From: Corynebacterium glucuronolyticum
GTDB lineage: Bacteria; Actinomycetota; Actinomycetes; Mycobacteriales; Mycobacteriaceae
DNA: 64,000 nucleotides
Assembly: GCA_022772305.1 (NCBI GenBank)
Contig: JALFAQ010000040.1
Span: 1-64,000 of the forward strand
Direction of reading: 5' to 3'
The notes under the pieces: generated by a model
Databases searched by the model: none
What the model was told of the DNA's origin: nothing
What the model saw: the letters and a program-made list of their open reading frames with translations, nothing else
Shown: positions 19,949-28,893 of the stretch, one piece after another
Numbering within the stretch: position 1 is the first letter of the stretch
Layout of the letters: the number at the start of each line of letters is the position of its first letter
Translations under genes and position numbers: made by a program

Positions 19949-21124
19949 ATGGCGAAGACGTTACACTTTTTCACTGTGCTTACATCTCCCGCTGAACACT
20001 CCTCGTTAACGCAGCAGCTGCCCCGAACCAGGTTTCCGAGTCGCACGCGGAAGGCAGGTTCCGTGCTCACCGCCACTGCCCTTATCGCGCTGTGTACAAG
20101 CGGTTGCAGCGCCGTGCAGGGGCCGCAACCTGACCGCACGATTGTCAGCCTCGAAGCCAGCGCCCTTAGCGTTGCTCGGTCGCAGGAAGCCGGCAGCGAT
20201 GTCGCAAACGCGTGGAGTGAGCTAGCCAGTGCCCTGCACGCCGAGGTCTCACGCCTGTGTGGGAAAACCGATGATGGTGCCACACCTACAAGTTGTCTTT
20301 ATACAATCGACCCGACGACGGGTGAGTTCCAGGCAGAATCACAACGCACACAGAAGAACCTCACGAAGGCAGCGGAGAACAACACCCTGTCCAACGGTGA
20401 GTACACCATCAATGATGAGGTTTGCGCAGCTTCCCCATCTCAGAACACAGTCGCAGACACGGTGGCAACAACTCCGGTTACAGCCCTCGATGCGCTCATT
20501 GCATCTCTTTCCGAGGTCGATGCATCAAGTAGACCACTCATCACCGAGCAATTTGTTCAAGCAAGCATCCATAACTCAGACATCCCCAGCCTTCATCTGG
20601 ATACCACCAGCGACGCAGAGTTGGTTTCTACTATTTACAGTCAGCTTCCTTCTCTTCGCGGTTGCGACACCGACTTTGCTGCAGACCTCAGCCAGACTGA
20701 TAAACAGGCCGTAGAAAAAGCACTCAACTGGCAGGAAGCCTCCCAGTATGGTCTCACAACGGCGGCTGCGTACACGGATCCGGCGACGGGGAATCTCATG
20801 GTCGCTGCTGCCCGGGAACACGGTGACGTGGAGCATGCTCTGCAGACACTGGTTCCTGCCGCTTCCACTACTTCTGCCGCCGGCTATGCAACCCCCACGG
20901 TAACGCCAGCGGACGAGGAGACGGCTCTCCAATATGCGATTCTCGATGGTGTTGAGACCACGCGCATGTGGAGCGAGCTTGCTTCCTCGGCGGACAATGC
21001 TGCATGGCGTGAGTTGTGTGTGCGTGCTGCGGGCCAAGCTGCGCAACGCACCCTTCCGCTTCTTGCTGCTGCTGGCCTCAGCCCGGAGGACGCGGGCCTC
21101 ATTTCGTCACATGATATTGGCTAA
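19949..21124 (+). CDS. Putative lipoprotein with a DUF4439 ferritin-like domain
   Basis: A 391-residue secreted protein, divergent from rimP. Residues ~40-58 form a signal helix ending in a lipobox-like TSGC (LTATALIALCTSGCS). The middle contains many Ser/Thr/Ala and several cysteines. The C-terminal ~110 residues (ALQYAILDGVETTRMW ... WRELCVRAAGQAAQR) resemble the DUF4439 four-helix fold found next to rimP in Mycobacteriales. The true start is uncertain: the frame is open from 19928 and a shorter start near 20062 would give a more normal signal peptide. Function unknown. Confidence 0.75.
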   Translation: MAKTLHFFTVLTSPAEHSSLTQQLPRTRFPSRTRKAGSVLTATALIALCTSGCSAVQGPQPDRTIVSLEASALSVARSQEAGSDVANAWSELASALHAEVSRLCGKTDDGATPTSCLYTIDPTTGEFQAESQRTQKNLTKAAENNTLSNGEYTINDEVCAASPSQNTVADTVATTPVTALDALIASLSEVDASSRPLITEQFVQASIHNSDIPSLHLDTTSDAELVSTIYSQLPSLRGCDTDFAADLSQTDKQAVEKALNWQEASQYGLTTAAAYTDPATGNLMVAAAREHGDVEHALQTLVPAASTTSAAGYATPTVTPADEETALQYAILDGVETTRMWSELASSADNAAWRELCVRAAGQAAQRTLPLLAAAGLSPEDAGLISSHDIG

Positions 21125-21284
21125 TAGGGGTTGCCTGTTCTATATTTGAAGTATGTATGGGCACGGGTTCGTAGGCACATCTTATTGCCGATTCCGGTGT
21201 AGGGAGTGTGCTCACGTTGGCCTATGACTAGTGCATGATGTACGTATTCGAATCCCGCCCTCCGAGAAAAAGGAGAGGTCACTG

Positions 21285-22166
21285 ATGACAACGACACCTG
21301 AATGGTCTTCCACCGGCCGGCCGAAGGGGACGCCATCCCGTACGCAGCAAGTGCGGATGACGATCACCGATTACATCGTCCGCGAGGGGCTGAAAACAGG
21401 CAAGCCGATCCCGCCGGAATCAAAGCTAATGGAACTGACCGGCGCCTCTCGATCTGCTGTCCGTGAAGCCCTCAAGGTCATGGAAGCTCTGGGCTTTGTC
21501 ACTATCAAGCGTGGCGCGGGTACCTTCGTCAATGACATCAACCTGGAAGCCCTCACGACGCAGCTCATCTTTGCTTCCCAACGCGATGCCAAGAACGGCT
21601 ACTCCGTTCTCCGCGACGTGGTGAAGCTTCGCTCCGTTTTAGAGTCCAGCCTCATGCGTCTGGCGTGCCGTGCAGAGAATCAAAACATTGATGAGCTGCG
21701 CATCATCATCGCCCGGATGGAGGCAGAGCAGCGGGCAGGCTACGTGACCACGGACACCGACCGTGAATTCCACGCCGCACTGTATAAGGATCTCGGTAAC
21801 GCACTGTACGCACCACTCATCGCCGCGCTTTTCGACGCGTACATCCGCGTTCCTTTCGAATCCACCATCCGCAAGCAACAGTTTTCGAACGCTGAACGGC
21901 ACAAGGCGTTGGTCGATGCCCTCGAGTCACGCGACGAGGAAGCCTGTGTCGCTGCCGTCAACGCCCACTTTGACCCCATTATCGCCCACCTGTCCACCTA
22001 CGGACCGGAAGATGATGCGGAGGACACCGAGGCCACTGCTTCGGCGAATGTGGAAACCGCGTCGCACCCGCAGGCTCCCAGTGCAACCGACGAGTTCCCC
22101 GATTCTGCTCTCGACGAAGGGGACGAGCCCGGCGACTTGGCTCCGGCCTCTGCCGTCCATAGTTAG
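21285..22166 (+). CDS. GntR-family transcriptional regulator, FadR subfamily
   Basis: A 293-residue regulator. The N-terminal winged helix-turn-helix (RTQQVRMTITDYI ... LMELTGASRSAVREALKVMEALGFVTIKRGAGTFV) is typical GntR. The all-helical FCD ligand domain (about residues 95-240) keeps metal-site residues such as D in DTDREFH and the H of NAERHKAL. A ~50-residue acidic, low-complexity tail follows. FCD regulators usually sense small carboxylates such as lactate, gluconate or pyruvate, but no metabolic gene is adjacent and the target is unknown. The ATG at 21285 has AGGAG 9 nt upstream. A terminator follows the stop. Confidence 0.9.
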   Translation: MTTTPEWSSTGRPKGTPSRTQQVRMTITDYIVREGLKTGKPIPPESKLMELTGASRSAVREALKVMEALGFVTIKRGAGTFVNDINLEALTTQLIFASQRDAKNGYSVLRDVVKLRSVLESSLMRLACRAENQNIDELRIIIARMEAEQRAGYVTTDTDREFHAALYKDLGNALYAPLIAALFDAYIRVPFESTIRKQQFSNAERHKALVDALESRDEEACVAAVNAHFDPIIAHLSTYGPEDDAEDTEATASANVETASHPQAPSATDEFPDSALDEGDEPGDLAPASAVHS

Positions 22167-22235
22167 ACACATCTAGCACATATGTAGGAACCATTGGCTG
22201 AGTCCGACCTCGGCCACCGTTGAAGACGAAAAAGC

Positions 22236-22274
22236 GGAGAAGGAGATTAATCAGCTCCTTCTCCATTTTTCTTT
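22236..22274 (+). terminator. Terminator after the GntR gene
   Basis: A 10-bp perfect stem, GGAGAAGGAG with CTCCTTCTCC around a 9-nt loop, is followed by ATTTTTCTTT. Confidence 0.88.
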
Positions 22275-22350
22275 ACATACTCGACACCCAGCAGAAATAC
22301 ACGACCGCGAGCCAACGGAGAGCCAAACGGTACCGGATCAGCACACACGA

Positions 22351-22411
22351 CAGGCCCCAAGCACTCCCCTGCTCTTTGTGAGATGCTGCGTGAGGGAATG
22401 CCCGGGGCCTG
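22351..22411. other. Long stem-loop between the GntR gene and proS
   Basis: An 8-bp outer stem (CAGGCCCC/GGGGCCTG), a 2x2 internal loop, then an inner stem GCACTCCC/GGGAATGC with one mismatch, and a ~25-nt loop. There is no T-run on either side, so it is not a standard terminator. It lies 47 bp past the proS stop on the minus strand and could stabilise that 3' end or be a small RNA. Confidence 0.5.
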
Positions 22412-22457
22412 GAGAATTCGACGGCTGCAGCGCCAGCCACAACCGCCACAGTACTAG

Positions 22458-24224
22458 CTACTTAGCAAGTGCCTCACGTACCGTGCTGACGATATGGCCA
22501 TGAGCACCGTCAACCGGAATGTTGGAGGTCTCGCCTGCGCGTACGCGGAACTCAATCTCGTCATCCTTAAACGAGCGACCAAGAACCACGGTGTAAGGAA
22601 TGCCGAGAAGCTCAGCATCTTTGAACTTCACGCCGGGGCTAACCTTCGGGCGGTCATCGAAAAGTACTTCGATCCCTGCTGCATCGAGGTCAGCAACAAG
22701 CTTTTCTGCTGCCGCTTGTGCTTCCTTGTCCTTGTTCGCCACCACGACGTGGACGTGGTACGGAGCAACGCAGGCCGGCCAGACAAGCCCCTTATCGTCA
22801 TAGCTCTGCTCAACGATAACGGCCATGGCACGGGAGACACCGATGCCGTAGGACCCCATGGTGGGAACGGAGCGCTTGCCGTTTTCGTCCAGAATCTGTA
22901 CATCCATTGCCTCGGTGTACTTGCGACCAAGTTGGAAGATATGGCCGATCTCGATACCGCGCTCAAGCGTCAAGGTGCCGTGTCCGTCCGGTGCAGGGTC
23001 GCCCTCGCGTACTTCTGCGGCCTCGATGTAGCCGTCCACGGTGAAGTCGCGTCCCGCGACACAGCCAACCACGTGGTGCTGGTGCTCATCGGCGCCGGTG
23101 ATCCATGAGGTGCCCTCGGCAACACGCGGGTCGGCCAGAACCTGGAGTTCCTTCTTGTTGAAGGAACGGGGGCCAACATATCCCTTCACCAAGAAATCGC
23201 TGTCCTTGAAGTCCTCATCGCTTGCCAGTTCCACGGTGGACGGTTCCAGGGATGCCTCCAGGCGGCCCATGTCGACTTCGCGATCGCCGGGGACGAGGAT
23301 AGCGGTGAGCTCCGGATCCTCGCCAGGCTTTGCTACCTTCACGACGATGCACTTGAGGGTATCTGCGGCGGTGACGGGCTTGCCGTCGATGGTAATGCCT
23401 TCGCCATTGGCCCAATCAACGAGGGCATCAATGGTCTCAGCCTTGGGTGTCTCATGAACAACCGCTGCCGGCTGGCCCTCTATCGGGCGAGGATCGGCAG
23501 CAGGTGTTACCACAGCTTCCACGTTGGCGGCGTAGGCCTTGTCCGTCGACTGGACGAAGGTATCCTCACCGTTTTCGCTCACGGCAAGGAACTCTTCCGA
23601 AGCGGAGCCGCCCATGGCACCAGAGGTCGCCTTACAGATGACGTAGTCCAGACCCAACCGGTTAAAAATGTTTTGGTATGCCTGACGGTGGTTCCGGTAG
23701 GACTCATCCAGGCCCTCGTCATCCATATTGAAGGAGTAGGAATCCTTCATCACAAACTCGCGTCCACGAAGAATGCCCGCGCGGGGGCGCTCCTCGTCCC
23801 TGTATTTGGTTTGAATCTGGTACAGCAGCACGGGGAAATCCTTGTAGGAGGAGTACATATCCTTGACTACCTGGGTAAACATTTCCTCGTGGGTAGGCCC
23901 CAAGAGCATGTCATTGCCCTTGCGGTCCTTCAGACGGAACAGCGAATTGCCGTATTCCGTCCACCGCTGGGTGAGCTCGTAGGGCTCGCGAGGCAGAAGA
24001 GCCGGGAACTGCAGTTCCTGACCGCCGATCGCATTCATTTCCTCGCGGACGATGTTCTCAATCTTGCGCAACACGCGGAGGCCGAGCGGCAGCCAGGTGT
24101 ACACGCCGGGGGCAACACGGCGAATGTAGCCTGCGCGAACGAGAAGCTTGTGGGACGGTACTTCCGCGTCTGCGGGATCCTCACGCAGAGTGCGGAGAAA
24201 GAGAGTGGACAAACGAGTAATCAT
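22458..24224 (-). CDS. proS: Prolyl-tRNA synthetase
   Basis: A 588-residue bacterial-type ProRS that charges tRNA-Pro. Class II motifs are complete: motif 1 around [17 protein letters not shown], motif 2 ([26 protein letters not shown]), and motif 3 ([17 protein letters not shown]). An editing (INS) domain that clears Ala-tRNA-Pro lies between motifs 2 and 3 (about residues 230-400). The C-terminal anticodon-binding domain includes [25 protein letters not shown]. It starts at an ATG at 24224, 40 bp after the stop of the EfpA-like gene, so it could be cotranscribed with the cob genes. Confidence 0.97.
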   Translation of the reverse strand: MITRLSTLFLRTLREDPADAEVPSHKLLVRAGYIRRVAPGVYTWLPLGLRVLRKIENIVREEMNAIGGQELQFPALLPREPYELTQRWTEYGNSLFRLKDRKGNDMLLGPTHEEMFTQVVKDMYSSYKDFPVLLYQIQTKYRDEERPRAGILRGREFVMKDSYSFNMDDEGLDESYRNHRQAYQNIFNRLGLDYVICKATSGAMGGSASEEFLAVSENGEDTFVQSTDKAYAANVEAVVTPAADPRPIEGQPAAVVHETPKAETIDALVDWANGEGITIDGKPVTAADTLKCIVVKVAKPGEDPELTAILVPGDREVDMGRLEASLEPSTVELASDEDFKDSDFLVKGYVGPRSFNKKELQVLADPRVAEGTSWITGADEHQHHVVGCVAGRDFTVDGYIEAAEVREGDPAPDGHGTLTLERGIEIGHIFQLGRKYTEAMDVQILDENGKRSVPTMGSYGIGVSRAMAVIVEQSYDDKGLVWPACVAPYHVHVVVANKDKEAQAAAEKLVADLDAAGIEVLFDDRPKVSPGVKFKDAELLGIPYTVVLGRSFKDDEIEFRVRAGETSNIPVDGAHGHIVSTVREALAK

Positions 24225-24264
24225 GGGTATAGACCTTACCCCTTAGCCACCAAGTTTCTACAGA

Positions 24265-25755
24265 CTAGCCCTGGTTAGCTAGCTCCTCCGCCTTCTTTCC
24301 CTCGCGGATATCCTCGGGAGTGAAACGAACGAGAGCCAAGCAAATAACGACCACGCAGGCTGCAAGCGCTGCACAGATGAGGAGGGAATCGGTGTAGCCC
24401 TGCCCCAGCGCTACTCTTTCTACCTCCGTGAGGGCGCTGCGATCGATGCTCTCAAAGGCGGAATGTCCCAGTATGCTGCGCGCGACGCATTCAGCGAACG
24501 CGGTAACGCCGGCCAAGCCGAGTGGCCCGCCAAGCGTCTGGCTGACGAGGGAGGTCGCGGTCAGTGGACCCACCTCGTCCGGTTTCACACCTGCAACCAC
24601 AGAAAGTGTCAGCGGGATGAGCACAATACCGATCCCCGCGCCAATGATGAGGATCGGAACGAGAAGGTCCGGCCAGTAGCTGGCCGTCATGTCGAGGGAG
24701 GATCCGTAGATGAATCCGCCGATAAGGATAGCCCCACCACCAGCTGCGATGAAGCGCGGTGCCACAGTTTCCGCCAGCTTACCGGCAACGGCTGAGCCGG
24801 CCCCAAGCGCGAAGGCAAAGGGGATGAAAGCCAATCCTGCCTGCAGCGGCGTGTATTCCAGAACCTCTTGCACAAAAAGCGCCACCTGGACGGTCATCGC
24901 CATCATCAATGCACCGACGAGAAGCAAGCACACAAATACGGCTGCGCGAGACCTGTTGGCAAACATGATGAGTGGCAGCACTGGGTGCTTTGCCTTGCGC
25001 TGCGAAAGGAAAAACACCACGAGAAGGATTGCACCCACCACGAGTGCCGCAACAATCAGTGGCGAAGTGCCGCCACCACCAGCAGACAAGCCAAAGACCA
25101 GCAGCGTGGAGGCTGCTGTTGCCAAAATCGCGCCCCGAATATCAAGGGTAATGGTCGCCCTGTCCCCCAGGTGACGGAGATACTTGGATCCAGCGAACAC
25201 GATCAACAACCCGATGGGCACGTTAATGAGGAAGATCCAGCGCCAGGAGGCCTGCGTCAAGGCACCACCGATGACAAGTCCCAGCACGGAACCCAGGCCG
25301 GTCATCATCGCGAATACGGAAAACGCTTGGTTGCGAGGCTTGCCGGGGGCGAAGGTGACAACGATGAGCGCCATCGCGGTGGGAGAAGCGATGGCGGCGC
25401 CGAGACCTTGAGCGACGCGCGCAAGAAGTAACAGCGATGCGCTTGTGGTCAATCCACACGCCAGCGATGCCACGGTGAACATGCCAACACCGATCAGAAA
25501 GACACGCTTTCTGCCAAAAACATCGCCGATGCGTCCTCCTAGGAGGAGCAACCCGCCGTAGGCGAGGGCGTAGGCGGTTACCACCCAGCTGCGGAGTTCG
25601 TCTGTCAGCCCCAAGTCCTGTTGTATGCGGGCAAGAGCGAGGTTGACTACTGTGCCATCAAGCACGACCATCAGCTGCAGCGCGCAGAGGACGATCAGTG
25701 GCCAGCCGTAGGCGGAACCCGTTACTGGGTAGGACGGTTGGGGCTTGTTACTCAT
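24265..25755 (-). CDS. MFS transporter of the DHA2 (14-helix) family, EfpA-like
   Basis: A 496-residue permease with 14 predicted helices. Motif D1 (MVVLDGTVVNLALARIQQDLG) and motif A (GGRIGDVFGRKRVF) place it in the DHA2 drug:H+ antiporter group. Its position between proS and cobA matches that of M. tuberculosis efpA, which has been linked to drug and lipid transport. The ATG overlaps the cobA stop (ATGA), so it is translationally coupled to corrin synthesis. Whether it carries a tetrapyrrole-related compound or is coupled only by history is unknown. Confidence 0.88.
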   Translation of the reverse strand: MSNKPQPSYPVTGSAYGWPLIVLCALQLMVVLDGTVVNLALARIQQDLGLTDELRSWVVTAYALAYGGLLLLGGRIGDVFGRKRVFLIGVGMFTVASLACGLTTSASLLLLARVAQGLGAAIASPTAMALIVVTFAPGKPRNQAFSVFAMMTGLGSVLGLVIGGALTQASWRWIFLINVPIGLLIVFAGSKYLRHLGDRATITLDIRGAILATAASTLLVFGLSAGGGGTSPLIVAALVVGAILLVVFFLSQRKAKHPVLPLIMFANRSRAAVFVCLLLVGALMMAMTVQVALFVQEVLEYTPLQAGLAFIPFAFALGAGSAVAGKLAETVAPRFIAAGGGAILIGGFIYGSSLDMTASYWPDLLVPILIIGAGIGIVLIPLTLSVVAGVKPDEVGPLTATSLVSQTLGGPLGLAGVTAFAECVARSILGHSAFESIDRSALTEVERVALGQGYTDSLLICAALAACVVVICLALVRFTPEDIREGKKAEELANQG

Positions 25756-26561
25756 AGAGCGGCGACTTCTCCAATCACGTACACGGCAGGTGGGCGCACA
25801 TCGTTGTCTTTGATGATCTTGCCCAGCTGGTCTAGACGTCCACGAAACGATCGTTGCTTGCTTGTAGTTCCATCCTCGATGACGGCAACCGGGGTTTCTG
25901 CAGGTCGTCCATTATCGATGAGGCTTTGGGCGATCGCGGAGGCGTTCTTCACACCCATAATGACGGCGAGGGTGCCACCAGTGTGAGCGAGGGCTGCCCA
26001 GTCATTAAGCGAGGAGGGGTGCTCCGGCGGGATGTGGCCCGACACGACCGTGAAGCTGTGGACTACGCCACGCTGAGTGATGGGCACACCGGCGGCAGCG
26101 GGCACAGAGATCGCGGAGGTGACACCGGGAACGACATTGACGCTAATGCCGGCTTCCGTTAGGGACTGTACCTCTTCAAATCCCCGGCCAAAGACGAACG
26201 GGTCGCCACCCTTCAGCCGTGCAACCGCATAGCCGTCACGGGCGTACTCGATGAGCATCCGGTTGGTCTCCTCCTGGGCGACCTTTTTTCCGTATGGAAG
26301 TTTCGAGACATCGACGACCTTCTTCTCGGACGTGTCGATAAGCTCATCAAGACAGCTCGAGGGGCCGAGGTGATCGGTGAGGATAACGTCGGCATTCTCC
26401 AGCGCTCGAAGACCACGGAGGGTGATGAGGTCTGCAGCTCCCGGCCCGCCACCGATGAGCGTGACGGTGCCCTTGTCGGGTCGGAATTCGCGCAGATACT
26501 CCCCGCGCGTAGTGGAGTCGGCGCTTGTTACCTGCTGCTCACTTTCATTCATAAAATTCAA
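25752..26561 (-). CDS. cobA: Uroporphyrinogen-III C-methyltransferase
   Basis: A 269-residue SUMT that uses two S-adenosylmethionines to make precorrin-2 from uroporphyrinogen III. This is the branch point to cobalamin and sirohaem. SAM-site motifs are [14 protein letters not shown] near residue 37, the [12 protein letters not shown] loop, [13 protein letters not shown], and GVPITQRG. It is a stand-alone methyltransferase with no CysG dehydrogenase domain. A TTG at 26561 overlaps the cobB stop by 4 bp; the ATG three codons later is equally likely. Its own stop overlaps the EfpA-like gene. Confidence 0.95.
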   Translation of the reverse strand: MNFMNESEQQVTSADSTTRGEYLREFRPDKGTVTLIGGGPGAADLITLRGLRALENADVILTDHLGPSSCLDELIDTSEKKVVDVSKLPYGKKVAQEETNRMLIEYARDGYAVARLKGGDPFVFGRGFEEVQSLTEAGISVNVVPGVTSAISVPAAAGVPITQRGVVHSFTVVSGHIPPEHPSSLNDWAALAHTGGTLAVIMGVKNASAIAQSLIDNGRPAETPVAVIEDGTTSKQRSFRGRLDQLGKIIKDNDVRPPAVYVIGEVAAL

Positions 26562-28069
26562 GTGTATTGGCTTTCATTTCTACGTCCGAAACTGCTGCAT
26601 GCAGTAACGAATTCTGCGATGTGTGCGGCGATAGCTGCGGGGTGCATGTGCAGGTAGCTTGCGTGCACGTTGGATGTGACAAATCCCTCGTGACACAAGT
26701 CGCCCTTCCAGCCCTGCCAGGACCATGCAGTCTCACCTGTCCTCTCAACGTCGGTCTCACACACTGGGGAAAGCGAGGTGTGGTGGAATTCGTGTCCGCG
26801 CACCGTGTCTCCCTTACGGAACAGAACGCTGTCTGTGACTGCGGTGGCAACCCTGTAGCCAAGGGTAAGTCTGTCAGACATGGAGGCACCGCGGGGAACA
26901 ATGCCGGCCATCGGCACGCCATCGAGGTGCTGGCAGAGTACGAGAAGCCCCGCGCACTCGGCGTAGATGGGCATTCCTTCCGCTGCCGCGTCGTGGATCG
27001 CCCGCAGAACCTGTTGGTTTTTAGACAGTGGCTGCAGGTGTTCCTCGGGGAAACCACCGGGGATGATGAGCCCATCGCAGGCCGGTAGGTCATCGGTCAG
27101 CGGGTCAAAGTCACACACGTCGGCTCCACAGGCAGTGAGTACCTCAGGGAGTTCGGCGTAGACGAAGGTGAACGCGGGGCCACCAGCGATCGCGATACGT
27201 GGTCGCTTCTCGGCCGGTGGGTTTACTGTCTGAGACGGGTCAGGCGTTGTGGAGTCCGGTTTCCCTCTGCCTACGGGGTCCCATGCAGGACCGGTGTAGG
27301 CCACAGCGGCAAGGGCGACAAGCGCATCGAGGTCTACGTGTTCGGCCACGAGGTCTGCCATGTGATCGACTGCCGCGCGTGCCTTATCACCATGTTCTGC
27401 TGCGGTGACGAGGCCAAGATGGCGGGAGGGAACTTCGACATCGGTCAGCCGGGGAATGGCGCCGACAACGGGGATCCCGCAGTCGGCGATGGCACGCGTG
27501 CAGGCCTCAGCATGTCGCGGACTTCCCACCTGGTTGAGGATGACACCGGCGACGGTCACATCGGGGTTGAAGGTGGCGAGACCATGGATGAGTGCTCCGG
27601 CGGTAGCGCTCACACCACGAGCGTTGAGAACGACAACGACGGGTAGTCCTAGGAGTCCAGCGATTTCCGCGGTCGATCCCGGAGCCCACCGGGAGCTGTC
27701 CGCATCGTCGGTGATCCGACCGTCGAAAAGCCCCATCACCCCCTCAACAACAGCGATGTCGGTGCCCGCCGTGCCGTGCGCGTACAGGGGACCGATGAGG
27801 TCTTTTCCGCACATGAACGAGTCGAGGTTTCGCCCGGGGCGCCCCGTAGCGAGCGCATGATAGGAGGGGTCGATGAAATCCGGCCCGACCTTGAACGGGG
27901 CAACGCGCCGTGTGCGCGAAAGAGCGGCCATGAGCCCCGTTGCCAATGTTGTCTTGCCTGTTCCACTTCCAGCCCCTGCGATAACAACGCCAGGGACCGG
28001 AGTCGGGGTGCCAGCTAGACCACGGCCAGCACCTGTAGCGGCGGCGGAATGTGAGCCGAGAGTTACCAC
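26558..28069 (-). CDS. cobB: Cobyrinate/hydrogenobyrinate a,c-diamide synthase
   Basis: A 503-residue amidotransferase that makes the a- and c-amides of the corrin ring from glutamine and ATP. The N-terminal dethiobiotin-synthetase-like domain has the P-loop AGAGSGTGKTT and FKVGPDFIDPSYH. The C-terminal class I glutaminase domain has the nucleophile Cys in AECAGLLVL and the HASYLHMHP site. The linker near residues 255-285 is rich in P and T. The GTG start at 28069 overlaps the cobO stop by 7 bp, and the stop overlaps cobA, so cobO-cobB-cobA-efpA form one coupled unit. Confidence 0.95.
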   Translation of the reverse strand: MVTLGSHSAAATGAGRGLAGTPTPVPGVVIAGAGSGTGKTTLATGLMAALSRTRRVAPFKVGPDFIDPSYHALATGRPGRNLDSFMCGKDLIGPLYAHGTAGTDIAVVEGVMGLFDGRITDDADSSRWAPGSTAEIAGLLGLPVVVVLNARGVSATAGALIHGLATFNPDVTVAGVILNQVGSPRHAEACTRAIADCGIPVVGAIPRLTDVEVPSRHLGLVTAAEHGDKARAAVDHMADLVAEHVDLDALVALAAVAYTGPAWDPVGRGKPDSTTPDPSQTVNPPAEKRPRIAIAGGPAFTFVYAELPEVLTACGADVCDFDPLTDDLPACDGLIIPGGFPEEHLQPLSKNQQVLRAIHDAAAEGMPIYAECAGLLVLCQHLDGVPMAGIVPRGASMSDRLTLGYRVATAVTDSVLFRKGDTVRGHEFHHTSLSPVCETDVERTGETAWSWQGWKGDLCHEGFVTSNVHASYLHMHPAAIAAHIAEFVTACSSFGRRNESQYT

Positions 28070-28671
28070 TCGATTCCCTTCTGCCCCTTCCGGCCCTGAT
28101 CCATCGGGTGCTTGATCTTGCGCATCTCTGTCACCAAATCGGCGACCTCGACGAGCTTCGGGTGCGCCCTCCTACCCGTCATCACAACGTGCTGAGTGCC
28201 GGGACGATAACGAAGCGTCTCGCACACGTCATCGATGTCAATCCATCCCCACTCAATGGGATAGGTGAACTCATCCAACAGGTAAAAGTCGTGTTGCTCT
28301 GCCTGCAGGCGTCGTTTGACTTCCTCCCAGCCCTCGGCTGCCGCCTCAGATGGATCTTCGCCATCCTTGCGCTTCTTGATCCAGCTCCACCCCTGGCCCA
28401 TCTTGTGCCACTCCACGACGGGCGCACCGTCTAGACCAGCGAGGGTGCGGAACACGGCTTCCTCCCCCACTTTCCACTTCGGGGACTTCACAAACTGGAA
28501 GACACCGATAGAAAAGTGCTGATTGTAGGCGCGCATAGCCATGCCAAACCCCGCTGTTGACTTCCCCTTCCCATCACCAGTGAAGACGGCTGTCACTGGA
28601 AGCAGCCGGCGTTGCTTAGTTGTGAGGCCGTCGTTGGGAAGAGCTTGCGAATCCACATGTCCTTTAGGCAT
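28063..28671 (-). CDS. cobO: Cob(I)yrinic acid a,c-diamide adenosyltransferase
   Basis: A 202-residue CobO/BtuR adenosyltransferase that attaches the 5'-deoxyadenosyl group of ATP to the cobalt of corrinoids. It has the P-loop FTGDGKGKSTAGFGMAMRA, the helix FQFVKSPKWKVGE, the Walker B-like YLLDEFTYPIEWGWID, and the C-terminal VMTGRRAHPKLVEVADLVTEM. I chose the ATG at 28671, which gives family length; the frame is open to 28767 but that extension has no family features. It is the first gene of the cob unit. A hairpin at 28680-28710 sits where a Shine-Dalgarno would be expected. Confidence 0.94.
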   Translation of the reverse strand: MPKGHVDSQALPNDGLTTKQRRLLPVTAVFTGDGKGKSTAGFGMAMRAYNQHFSIGVFQFVKSPKWKVGEEAVFRTLAGLDGAPVVEWHKMGQGWSWIKKRKDGEDPSEAAAEGWEEVKRRLQAEQHDFYLLDEFTYPIEWGWIDIDDVCETLRYRPGTQHVVMTGRRAHPKLVEVADLVTEMRKIKHPMDQGRKGQKGIEW

Positions 28672-28830
28672 ACGTCTATGGTAGCCGTCCCAGGGCGGTC
28701 CGCAGCTACCCCATGTCATACACCTGCCTAGCGTCACAGCGCCAGATGATCCTCCCCGCATTGGCATGCCGTGTTTTCAGCAGCGCTGTAGGGGCATTCC
28801 CACCATGAGCATGCGCGCCCTACCAGCAAA
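28672..28830 (-). promoter_or_regulatory. Structured leader of the cob operon
   Basis: 159 bp between a terminator and cobO. It contains a GGTGGGAATGCC stretch, GGCATGCC, GCGCTGTGA, and a GGTAGC/GCTACC hairpin immediately before the start codon. Some pieces recall cobalamin riboswitch core motifs, but a proper B12 box and the full GGTG...CC core are not recognisable. I call it a structured leader only. Confidence 0.3.
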
Positions 28831-28831
28831 C

Positions 28832-28861
28832 GAAAGACGCGCAGTGTCCTGCGCGCCTTTC
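28832..28861 (-). terminator. Terminator after the PhnB-like gene
   Basis: A 13-bp stem, GAAAGGCGCGCAG with CTGCGCGTCTTTC (one G-T pair) around a GACA loop, lies 33 bp past the stop. The T-rich right arm (CTTTCGTTTG) supports termination on the minus strand. Confidence 0.75.
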
Positions 28862-28893
28862 CATTCAAATCTATAGTTTGCTGTGGTTGCGGA

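Noticed and set aside
28672..28830. Firm call of a cobalamin riboswitch
   Set aside because: The B12 box and full core could not be aligned by eye; kept only as a candidate leader.
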